Shown piece by piece: positions 55,569-64,000 of a stretch of 64,000 bases of DNA (position 1 is the stretch's first letter; every line of letters starts with the position of its first letter). The notes below the pieces were generated by a model. It did not search any database and was not told where the DNA came from. It saw only the letters and a list, made by a program, of their open reading frames with translations. The position numbers and the translations under genes are program-made. The stretch covers positions 1 to 64,000 of the forward strand of contig NMRB01002995.1 in the NCBI GenBank assembly GCA_002633025.1, in the 5' to 3' direction. Source of the stretch: Notospermus geniculatus. Its lineage: Eukaryota; Nemertea; Pilidiophora; Heteronemertea; Lineidae.

Positions 55569-55830
55569 TTAGTTAAAGGAGTTAGACGCCGAAGTTGTAA
55601 ACAAAGTGGTTTGTTTACAAACATGGTCGGCAAACTAGTTTTATTCCTTCGTGCAGGTGGCAGCACCAGTAGCGCCCCGTGATCGTTAGACTGGTGCCCG
55701 GTCCAATGCAACTCACTCACGATATTCACGTCAGTACATATCACCGACAATAGGTGGCAGCACCGCAGGCGTCGCGTGGATAGAGAACCAGTGAGTGAGT
55801 GTTTACAACTTGGACGTCCAGCTCCTTTAA
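55569..55830. mobile_element. MITE TTAAAGGAG...GTTGTAAACA
   Basis: Left TTAAAGGAGTTAGACGCCGA and right ACGTCCAGCTCCTTTAA are imperfect inverted repeats with GTTGTAAACA/TGTTTACAAC inside. About 260 bp; contains two GGTGGCAGCACC words. Confidence 0.75.
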
Positions 55831-56384
55831 GCCCGGTGTGATAGAACCTAGGCCTCCATCTTCTTGTTGNATTCGTAAATGTATTGTTTGGCACATCCTA
55901 TTTGGGGGGGGGGGGGGTCACTTCGGGGAAGGGGGCAGATCACTTTTACGTGTATCTGCATTCCGGTACTTCAGCCATATTGGGAATTGAATAAATTTGC
56001 ATAATTTACATAAAATTCGCAAATTACGTCAGTGCCAAAATTCCTTCAATAATGGCGGCCTACCAACCAACCAAGCCTAGTCCGATTGCAGCGCGCAGGT
56101 TGGTAGGATCAGGTCCTAGTCTATGCTAGCAGCATTACAAAAATATCATCCGCTGGCCACAATATCGCCGGCACGAAACCTCCGCTATGCTTGTGGTTCG
56201 GTTTGCTGCCTTAAAGTATGCACCGCTAATCACTTCAAGTTCGGCCGAATTTTAGTGCAACCTCGTTTACAGGCGTGCGTAATGTATAGAATCATAGAAC
56301 CACACACTATACCGGTAGCATTATCCTGTACCGAGGTTCGGGGAATCCCCTTGGGGAATCCCCAATGCTGCGTGTAGTCTTAAA

Positions 56385-56545
56385 ATCCTATATAGGGACT
56401 CGTATATAAATCCTATAAAAATTCTATATAGAACTAGTGTAGGTTGATGACGAAATTCCTATATAGGGCAAAAGCCTATATAGGATTTATGAAAATCCTA
56501 TACAAAACCTATATAGGGCCATTTTTTATATAGGATTTGTAGCGG
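56385..56545. repeat. Cluster of CCTATATAGG palindromes
   Basis: About ten variants of the palindromic decamer CCTATATAGG within 160 bp, often followed by ATTT or GGC. Origin unknown. Confidence 0.75.
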
Positions 56546-57296
56546 ACACGTTTGCCTGTGTAGTAATGAGAGAAACGGCTTTTTCATGTAAATTAACACA
56601 AAATTGGTCAAAATACATAAAAATGCCGTTTCCAATTACAGTACGTAACTAGTTAAAAACTACCAAAAACTTGCTTATTTGGTTACGAGGCCCCAGGTTT
56701 CTGTCTCTTGATAATACATTTATAGGGTGTAAATCACACCGTTCAAAAGTTAGCTCTACATCGGGTCCCATTCTCCTGTACAAAGCTCAGCTCTTGGGTC
56801 CAATGATAAACTCAGTGTCCCGAACTTCAAACAGGATTTTCTCAAAACGCTCAAGGGTGCCACAGTGGCACCCGGCGGATTCAGAATCTCTGTCATTTGG
56901 AGATATAAAAAATGCAAAAATGGCTGTTTAATCAAAAAAGTACCAATTCTCAGAAAATCTGGGTTTTGCATCCAGGCTAATACGACGGTTGCGTCGGAGT
57001 CAGTTCCATCGCATGATTTGTCTGGGGTTAAGCATGAAGAGACAACAGAATGAAGAGACAAACAGAATCATTCTGCCGTCCATTGCAAGCAGCAGGAAAC
57101 AGAGTCACAGTCGAGTTTTTGGAAGGTGTCTATCGCCTGCTGGATGCTTATATCTACATTGTCTGTTTGGCAGTGCATCATACTATACCGTCCTGTACGA
57201 TGCATGATGCATAGGCCTACCTATGCAGCATGTGGTAAACTAGGTTAATTGGAATGAAGCAAAGGGATACTTAATGTGCATTTGAAGATATCTTAC

Positions 57297-57599
57297 CACC
57301 AACATCATTATCTTTCCCCCTTCTTCCGAAACCTTCACCATTTTTAAAGTCGGACTTTCACGAATAAAACTTCGAATGGATTTATCTGGAAAACACTTTC
57401 TTGTATGGTGTAAATGCAGAAACACACGAGCCCTGGGTAAACGGAGCGGACATTCAAGCAAAGACCTCGTTTTGTACAAAATCGTGAACATTCCGGGTTC
57501 ATAGCTTTCGTATCCCGCATTGCTGTATCTCCATGTAAAACCTAGTTTGATTGCGCTCAGTATCAGTATAAGGGAATAGAAAGAATGGCTTGTGTGCAT
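57297..57599 (-). CDS. Cluster gene 5, first exon (PAN-like)
   Basis: 101 codons from ATG to donor GTG|GTAAGATAT, phase 0. Nearly the same as gene 4: hydrophobic leader (FYSLILILSAIKLGF), ESYEPG, KTRSLLECPLRLPRARVFLH, SEEGGKIMMLV. An in-frame TGA lies 18 nt before the ATG. Confidence 0.65.
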
Positions 57600-57640
57600 T
57601 TTGCGTTTATACTGTCACTGTTTAATGATCTACATTTTAA

Positions 57641-58466
57641 AACTGACGTGACCGAACAAAAAGCCCCATGCGACGAGCAAGAGAATTGCAAACGCCCAGC
57701 GAACACCTCAAACGAAGGATCAGAACATGATAGACCCCACGACGCTAGGAGGGCACCACCTTATTTGCCTTCAGGCAACAGAGCTGTCAACATCTCCGGA
57801 TACCTCTTACACTACTCAAAGAAAAAAAATTGTAGTTAGGGATCGTCCATAAAAATCAATGTGCAAAGCAATCCTAACAATGTTAGGAAGGGGGGGAGGG
57901 GGTCAGGGCCTTGTTAGGATTGTGTTTAGGTAAAAAACATTGATCAAGCAAAATCAGTTTTGTCAATGTTTTTATGTTAGGATTAGGGGGGGGGGGGGAG
58001 GGGGTCAAACCTAATCCTAACATTGTTAGGATTGCTTTGCACATTGATTTTTATGGACGATCCCTTATTTGTAGTCCACCAAACTCGGCCAACAAGCCAG
58101 CTGACAGGGACATGATTTGTGTTTGTCACAGACGTAGGCCTTCGACTTACGTAATCGTACTACGAATAAGAGAAAACATGAGAAGTCTTCCAACAAGTTT
58201 GGTGGCCGACCGGGGAAGACGGTAGAACAAAGATAGCAGGGCGCGGGCTCGATTCCCAGCTGGGTCCAAATTTTTTCTTTCAGAAAAATGTTCAGCAGGG
58301 GCTCACCAGAGGATGTTGACACCTCTAAAGCTCGAAGACAAATAAGGTGGCGCCCTCCTGGCGTCGTGGGGTGTATCATGTTCTGAGCCTTCGTTTGAGG
58401 TGTCTGCAGGGCGTTTGTAATCCTCTTGCTCGTCGCATGGGGGCTTTTTGTTCGGTCACGTCAGCT
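57641..58466. mobile_element. piggyBac-like (TTAA) element (unit 3) with nested Harbinger-like MITE
   Basis: Same element and same site as 46573-47203, TTAA at 57637-57640 and 58467-58470. The minus-strand tRNA-like segment is missing and replaced by a 226-bp MITE at 57839-58064; the plus-strand one (B-box about 58246) is kept. Confidence 0.8.
57839..58064. mobile_element. PIF/Harbinger-like MITE with TTA flanks
   Basis: Ends GGGATCGTCCATAAAAATCA and complement are perfect, TTA on both sides. The inner part has repeated GTTAGGATT words and G-runs. A 3-bp TTA duplication fits PIF/Harbinger. Confidence 0.85.
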
Positions 58467-58620
58467 TTAAGCTATGCTCTGACGAAAGAGGGACACGTAG
58501 CACGTCCTCTCTGGTCTTCGAATGACATACATTATGATTTCGCTTTCTCGACGATTATTTCCACAGCGTGTCAGAAAATGCATCATGTGCATGGTATTTC
58601 GACCACACTAGGGTGAACAA

Positions 58621-59388
58621 CATTACAAGAAGTCTTCTTCCACGAGCGATGACGTCATCAGCCTAATGGATAAGCAGTGTACTTTCCGGGCGTTTTTACT
58701 GATCAAAGTTATTTTATTCGAAACAGAGTGGCGATCGTAAACCAGTTCGCTCGGGAAATGAAAGTTTTGGATGTTCTCTACGTCCATACTGCTTCTGGGA
58801 TTTTTCTGATTTTATCCTCCGCCGTCATTATCCTTGTTTTGAAACCCTGTTGAATGCCATTTTAAAAATCGGGGATTCCCTCGAAAACAGCAGAGTGTCT
58901 GGGGATTCCCCAATGATAAACAATTTACGAGGGTTGGAATTAATCCTGTTCGACCGAATATCAAAGCCTTTGATATTTCTTCAGACATCAGTGAAAATTT
59001 CATTTTGATCGGTTGTGCCTTTGTCCCGTCATGTTTGTCTTGAAAATCTCAACCTGCAATGCTGACATGGACTAGTCCATTATTCAGAGGGGTGATGGTT
59101 GTTCGTCTAAAAATCCAGGCTATCCACTAGCTTGAATTTAAGGACTCCCCGCCTCAAAAACCCGAAAAAAGCATTAGGCCTCGTCCGGAACCCCTGATAA
59201 AACCCATTTGGCCCATATTTGTTTTGGCGGTGGCATTCTTATCGTGACGTCGACTGCGAAAGCCTCAGACACCGCGCCATGGCTATTGTAATAGGAGAGT
59301 CCATCGAGTCCACTGTGTTCTAATTTTAGAATCGAATGACTTCAGTGATCTAAGAATAGATCAGCTCCGCGTGAAACTTCTTGTAATG
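58621..59388. mobile_element. 768-bp insertion, CATTACAAGAAG termini, no target duplication
   Basis: Present in unit 3 only. Unit 2 reads straight through GGTGAACAA|AGGAGTCGC. Ends are CATTACAAGAAG and CTTCTTGTAATG. No bases are duplicated at the junction. The interior is non-coding and includes a foldback region with GGGGATTCCC words at 58870-58912. Confidence 0.85.
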
Positions 59389-60027
59389 AGGAGTCGCTGG
59401 CCACCATACAGTGGTTAACCATCAACTGATACAACGATCTTTGCAGTGGAGTGCTGCTGGCGAACAAATACCTGTCAATAGGTGGCCGACCACTGCCTGG
59501 TGGCCAACGACTTTTCACCCTACCTTGAAGGGTGTATCACCTTATGCACTGTAATTGAAAACGTCCCCCCTAAAAACCTGTATATTGTACATGTATGAGA
59601 ATGTAACATTTTCGGTTTTGATAAACAACATCCCATTAAATAGGGCTAATTTCTTCACACATACAACTTTTATAATGGATGACGATGTAAAAAGTGAAAA
59701 ACTACATAGGCTACATCGGCCTATAGGCCCTATGTCTTTTGAAACTCCTACAACCCATGAATAGAAGTGTTACCTCCTTATTGGATTCGGAATTTGTAAG
59801 GTGAGACCGCCTCTTTAATGACTTGGGTTCGGTCAGAAGTTATGCAACAACACCTCGATAAAAGATGAAAAAATTTGATTTTTGAGAATTTAGTCTGAGC
59901 GCTGATCTTGGTAAATTTCCAAAATGTGTCCCGTTTCCATGGTGACGCCAAGACACCCGTTTTAAATTTTCGAAATTTGTGAAAAACAATTCAATACAGT
60001 ATTCGTAACTATTGGTATTACCGAGTA

Positions 60028-60517
60028 AAGCTTTGCTACAACTATCGGCCCTCTTCATCCATCGTGTCGTTGACCGCCTGTCGGGGCCGGTATAATTCCC
60101 CTCCCCCCCCAAAAACAGAAAAAAATCCAGAATTTCTAATCGCCTTGCATCCCCCGTTTACTCAATTGCTATTTTTATTGCTGTCTCAATAAACGACTCT
60201 GACTGCGGCTTTTTTCCCTTTCATTTTGCCCTTGCCTGCCTCACGGGCAATCTCAATTTACCCGTTACCCCCCCCCCCGCGCCACAAGCCACCAACTTTT
60301 CCCTTTCGTTTGGTTTACAGTGTACACCTCCTTATTTCCTGTTCTTTTAGTTTGTTCATTATTGTACTTTCAGTTTACTTTGTTAACTATCTATTCCGCT
60401 ACTCTGTACATTATATTAGTCTGTCACCTCTTCGCCCAGGGCCAGTAATGCCCTGCTTTGGCCCTGGACTTCTGTAAACCTTATTTTATTGCAATAATAA
60501 ACACTATCAAAAAAAAA
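60028..60517 (+). mobile_element. 5'-truncated non-LTR retrotransposon 3' end with 11-bp target duplication
   Basis: Flanked by ATTACCGAGTA on both sides (60017-60027 and 60518-60528) and ending in a poly-A tract after CAATAATAAACACTATC. The tail GCCCAGGGCCAGTAATGCC...GGCCCTGGACTTCTGTAAAC looks like a LINE 3' end. Units 1 and 2 lack it. No RT domain is included. Confidence 0.85.
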
Positions 60518-60622
60518 ATTACCGAGTAGAGACTGAAAATCTTCAGCCTCCAAACGGAAGTGAAGTTGCTACCAGGTAGGAAGTTGGTCACTCTGGCGGA
60601 TGCAACCTCGGACCCAGGGTCT

Positions 60623-60940
60623 TCACAACCGCTCCCCTCCTCGCACTTGTTCCCAGTTACTTAAGCGAGGGCACGATTGTAAATGACCTGAGATTCTCAG
60701 CATGTTTTGGATGAGGAGACGTAGGTAGGGGAGGCATGAAAGTACTCCCGATGTAGCACCCACATCAATGTAGATACAGAACAGAATATGTGACAGCACA
60801 GCGCTTTGTTTGATACCGTTGTTTACATCGAACGTTCTGCTACGAGGCCCATTCCAATCTACATGTACGTCGACCTGTTGATTCGTGTAAAATATGACAA
60901 GGAACCTGACGATAATCGGCCAACAACCTTTTTCAAGCAT
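60623..60940 (-). pseudogene. LINE reverse transcriptase fragment (unit 3)
   Basis: Third copy of the RT fragment (NNGIKQSAVLSHILF block, with the G-G-V-L-S-P motif altered and a deletion after it). Frame is eroded; no catalytic YADD. Confidence 0.75.
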
Positions 60941-62351
60941 CGGGAAGACTTCCGATCATGAATTTTGTATGGACCAGAGAATAAGGTCCTCACACTATAG
61001 GTATACATTGAGCCAATGGACCGCAGGTGACTTTATGCTACCATCAGACTCCCAGCTTCACGACTTACATGTAGATCCATGACAACAGAATAGGCCGTTG
61101 GTCAAAAATAGATAAAGATCAGTCGAATGTTAGCTGCAATTGATTGACCCGTAAGCATCGATTATCTTGTTATTCTCATAAGACTAGTGATTTTTTTTAA
61201 AGCACAGTTGGTGGAAACTCAGATATGATTCTACATGTAGGCCTATAACATGTATAATTTAGACAACAAATAAATGTTAAATAAGAGAAATCAACTCAGT
61301 TTGTTCAAAATTTACCCCTTCCATGTGGAGAGGGCCACGCGCTTTTTTAGCACCGGTGGCCCTTTTTTTGTATATTATTAAAAACACCAAATGACCCCTT
61401 TCCTACCCTGAGCTTCCGAACGGCATCTAAAGAGGTTGTAAAGGGCAGCAACTTCCAATGGTGGAATAAAAAATAGATAAAAATAATCCAGCAGATTACA
61501 ACATTCTACCTCCGTACTGTACATGAGAGATGTGCCAAAGTCATTTTTTTCAATATGGCCGACTGAGGACCATATTAATTTGAAGTGCAATGGGAGAAAA
61601 TTTGCTGTGCACATAAAGCATACATGTATCTTGATACATAATATCAATTCAAGGTTAACATATTTCGTGTTCTGTATGGTGATCAAAGCCTGAGCCCCGT
61701 TTTCAAGATGGCCGCCCAGTGGCCATTTTTGAAGCCTACTTGGGCTGACATCAGCAAAGTTCCCCATCAACTTCTTATACGAAATGAATGTAGTCACATA
61801 CCCTAGTGTTCCCTTGAACAAACATTGACAATGAAATAATCACGCAGGTACACCAAGACAGAGACGTCAGCCACTGATGACCAATCCGTCTTCTTATCAA
61901 GGTCTGGTGTATCATATAATAACGAGTATAATAGCAGGAAACTATTTTCCCTGCTCACTGGAAGCTCATCGCAACACCCCCATTATTGTTAGCGGAATAT
62001 TATCAGAGGGATCCGGTCGGCTGCCTGATTCATCTACACACCATTCGCACACCGGTTTCTCGTCATTTTTCATCTTCGGTAATATCAGGTTATTATTTCC
62101 CTGGGTTTAGTAATCATTTTCCCTTTGTTCATCAGTCACCCAGTATCGATGCGTTGTCATTTCGGACCATGGCAATTTTCACCACTGGCTCCGGTGTGAT
62201 AGAATGTAATGCCCCCGTCCTCGTGATGTCCCCCTGTATTGTTTGCCACTAGAAGTCTTGGAGCCGATATCACAAAGCGCGTAAAAGACTTCCACCATGC
62301 ATTTAACGAAGTTACACGCGTCGAAGTGTGTTTAGTAAAGTTACACGCGTC
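60941..62351. other. End of unit 3 and intergenic DNA
   Basis: 60941-61510 continues the homology to units 1 and 2. 61510-62351 shows no repeat or exon I can name; the 147-codon minus ORF at 61378-61821 has no motif or splice site. Confidence 0.5.
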
Positions 62352-62566
62352 TAAAGGCGCTGCTCCACGTGACAGTTTTCTATCGAAAGTTTGCTGTCAG
62401 ATAGTCAATTATAGCTGTCAGACAGCAATAATTGCTGTCATACAGTCACTAACTGAACAACTTCCACGGGACAGTTACTGTTATGTACAGTTACTGTAAT
62501 GTTGGACAGTTACTATCTGACAGTAAACTTTCGACAGAAAACTGTCACGTGGAGCAGCGCCTTTAA
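62352..62566. mobile_element. MITE AAAGGCGCTGCTCCACGTGA (copy 1)
   Basis: Inverted ends AAAGGCGCTGCTCCACGTGA and complement; the interior is full of GACAGTTA and GCTGTCAGA words. 215 bp. Confidence 0.85.
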
Positions 62567-62916
62567 GGCACCGCTCCACGGGACACTTCTGTCGAAAGTT
62601 TGCTGTCAGATAGTCAATTATTATTGTCAGACAGCCATAATTGCTGTCATAAATACTGTATGATAGCAATTATTGCTGTCTGACAGCAACAATAGGAGCA
62701 GTCAGCCGCGCATATTGCCAACAGATGGCAGCAAAGTCTTAGTGGACCAATGTACAGGAAAATCTACGTGATTGCTGCTCGATCGATAATGACTGGGTCC
62801 GCTAGATGCACTGAATTGGGCCGTAGTGACACCTAGTGGTCAACTCGCTGACAGCTCCTATTGACTATCTGACAGCAAACTTTCGACAGAAAACTGTCAC
62901 GTGGAGCGGCGCTTTT
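62564..62916. mobile_element. MITE AAGGCACCGCTCCACG (copy 2), interrupted
   Basis: Directly adjacent to copy 1 and split by an AATAGGAGC MITE at 62691-62862. The two halves rejoin as GACAGCAAC/GACTATCTGACAGC. Confidence 0.85.
62691..62862. mobile_element. AATAGGAGC MITE (copy 2, nested)
   Basis: Same element as 10977-11148 and 63101-63272, inserted in the MITE of 62564-62916. Confidence 0.9.
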
Positions 62917-62954
62917 ACACTTCCTTTGTGAAATCGGCCCTCAGTCTCTCTAGG

Positions 62955-63072
62955 CTTCCTGTACATAGAAGTATACGGTATATGAACATGGCGGATAACA
63001 ATGGCTTCATGGTCGCCAATCCTTTGTGAAGCCTTTGTTCGCCAGCGTATCCGTGTACCGTATACCATCTAC
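62955..63072. mobile_element. Degenerate ACATAGAAGTATACGGTATA hairpin
   Basis: Related to the intact hairpin at 63733-63870: shares ACATAGAAGTATACGGTATA and an inverted CGTATACC end. Confidence 0.65.
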
Positions 63073-63100
63073 CAGTGTGTAAACTCAGCTCTAGAGTCCA

Positions 63101-63272
63101 TTAGGAGCAGTCAGCCGCGCATATTGCCAACAGATGGCAGCAAATGTCTAGCGGACCAATGTACAGGAAAATGTACGTGATTGCTGCTCGATCAATAATG
63201 ACTGGGTCCGCTACATGCATTGAATTGGGCCGTAGTGACACCTAGTCGTCAACTCGCTGACAGCTCCTATTG
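63101..63272. mobile_element. AATAGGAGC MITE (copy 3)
   Basis: Ends TTAGGAGCAGTCAGCCGCGC and GCTGACAGCTCCTATTG. Same orientation as copy 2, 400 bp away. Confidence 0.9.
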
Positions 63273-64000
63273 AATGTACTGACGATATTCCACAAAATCA
63301 AAATTTTAAACAATGAATGGTTTCTCCCTTTAAATCGGCGCCTACATCACATTCAAATGATCAGACAAGCTTGTCAATTCCACTCACAGCACAGAAACAC
63401 AACTGCTTTTGGCTTGTAAGGAAGGAAGATAAGGATGGATGATGAGGCTTATGTTTCAATCTTCTGTCACTGCTGACAGGAATAACAGAATAAATGGCAG
63501 TCTCGGTTAATCATACTAATAAAGCTTGAGATTTGTATTCAACTTTTCCGGCAAATTGGGGATGATTTAGTTGTCATAATCTATAAATACCGTTTATATG
63601 ATATCATTATATTATTTCAGCGAACTGCATAGTTTGAGTTAAAGCCACACTGTATTGAATTCAGAAAGTCCTTAGGCTACGTCCTCCGACGTTAGCGTAG
63701 TGTAAAATGTACTATGCTCTATCTGAATGCATTAGGCCCCGATTACATAGAAGTATACGGTATACGAAAACGCCGGTTAACAAAAGCGTCACAAAGGGTT
63801 CGCGCCCGTGAAGCCATTGTTAACCGGCGTTTTCGTATACCGTATAGTTCTATGTAATCGGGGCCTTAGAGCTATGCCTGCATTTTTTTTCATTTTTCTG
63901 CTGAAAACTAGGGCTTGATTCTTTGAAGTACGTATCGGGCAAGCATTTTGGGGACCTTCACAAGGCTATGAGACGTCTACCTGCACTCTTCTACCATGTT
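63273..64000. other. Right edge: paralogue of 23.59-23.96 kb
   Basis: 63640-63735 and 63930-64000 match 23590-23700 and 23870-23960 (AAAGCCACACT, ACGTCCTCC, AGGCTATGAGAC). A hairpin at 63733-63870 is inserted between the matching parts. No exon seen. Confidence 0.55.
63733..63870. mobile_element. Hairpin GGCCCCGATTACATAGAAGT
   Basis: Nearly perfect inverted arms of about 55 bp (GGCCCCGATTACATAGAAGT, then AACGCCGGTTAACAA) around a 30-bp loop. Confidence 0.9.

Larger units (their letters stand above)
54872..57296. other. Intron of cluster gene 5
   Basis: About 2.4 kb, longer than in gene 4 because of 55440-56650, which holds a MITE (55569-55830), the single N at 55870, and a cluster of CCTATATAGG palindromes at 56385-56540. 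The rest is shared with the gene 4 intron. Confidence 0.6.
53491..61510. repeat. Tandem segmental duplication, unit 3
   Basis: Nearly identical to unit 2. Unit-specific insertions are 57839-58064 (inside the shared TTAA element), 58621-59388 and 60028-60517. Relative to unit 2 the 3' flank has a deletion of about 320 bp at 53568. Confidence 0.85.

Noticed and set aside
61378-61821. 147-codon minus-strand ORF
   Set aside because: No motif, no splice sites, crosses the border of the unit 3 homology.

Overview
This is nuclear DNA of an animal, most likely a marine invertebrate deuterostome (echinoderm, hemichordate or amphioxus; I cannot decide which). Coding sequence lies in short exons with GT-AG borders. 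There are no operons or ribosome-binding sites. Palindromic words built on ACATGTAGGCCTACATGT recur, and most of the DNA consists of small inverted-repeat transposons (MITEs), tRNA-derived SINE pieces and LINE remnants. One 204-base assembly gap (49369-49572) and single Ns at 2626, 14839 and 55870 are present.

Layout. 95-5481, plus strand: the last six exons of a 2-oxoglutarate/Fe(II) oxygenase of the isopenicillin-N-synthase-like class, with catalytic residues intact and one GC-AG intron. 9214-10371, minus strand: two exons matching the third thioredoxin-like domain of calsequestrin, ending 11 bp from a 1-kb inverted-repeat element. 16920-17525: two weaker candidate first exons head to head. 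17686-57599, all minus strand: a cluster of five related genes. Four show a PAN/apple-like or PAN-derived exon joined in phase 0 to one large exon of about 320-355 codons that looks like a beta-propeller; the fifth shows only the large exon. I recognise no named family for the large domain, and this cluster is the best candidate here for something undescribed.

The last three genes sit in three tandem units of about 8-9 kb (about 34.1-42.1, 42.9-51.9 and 53.5-61.5 kb). Each unit holds the large exon, the PAN-like exon and a dead LINE reverse-transcriptase fragment. Units 2 and 3 are almost identical and unit 1 is older. Because the units are homologous, occupied and empty sites can be compared, which gives exact ends and target-site duplications for at least seven transposon insertions. 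Homology between 23.59-23.96 kb and 63.64-64.0 kb suggests the duplicated block continues beyond the right edge.

The rest is repeat-rich intergenic or intronic DNA. Most long ORFs there are read through inverted repeats and are not genes.
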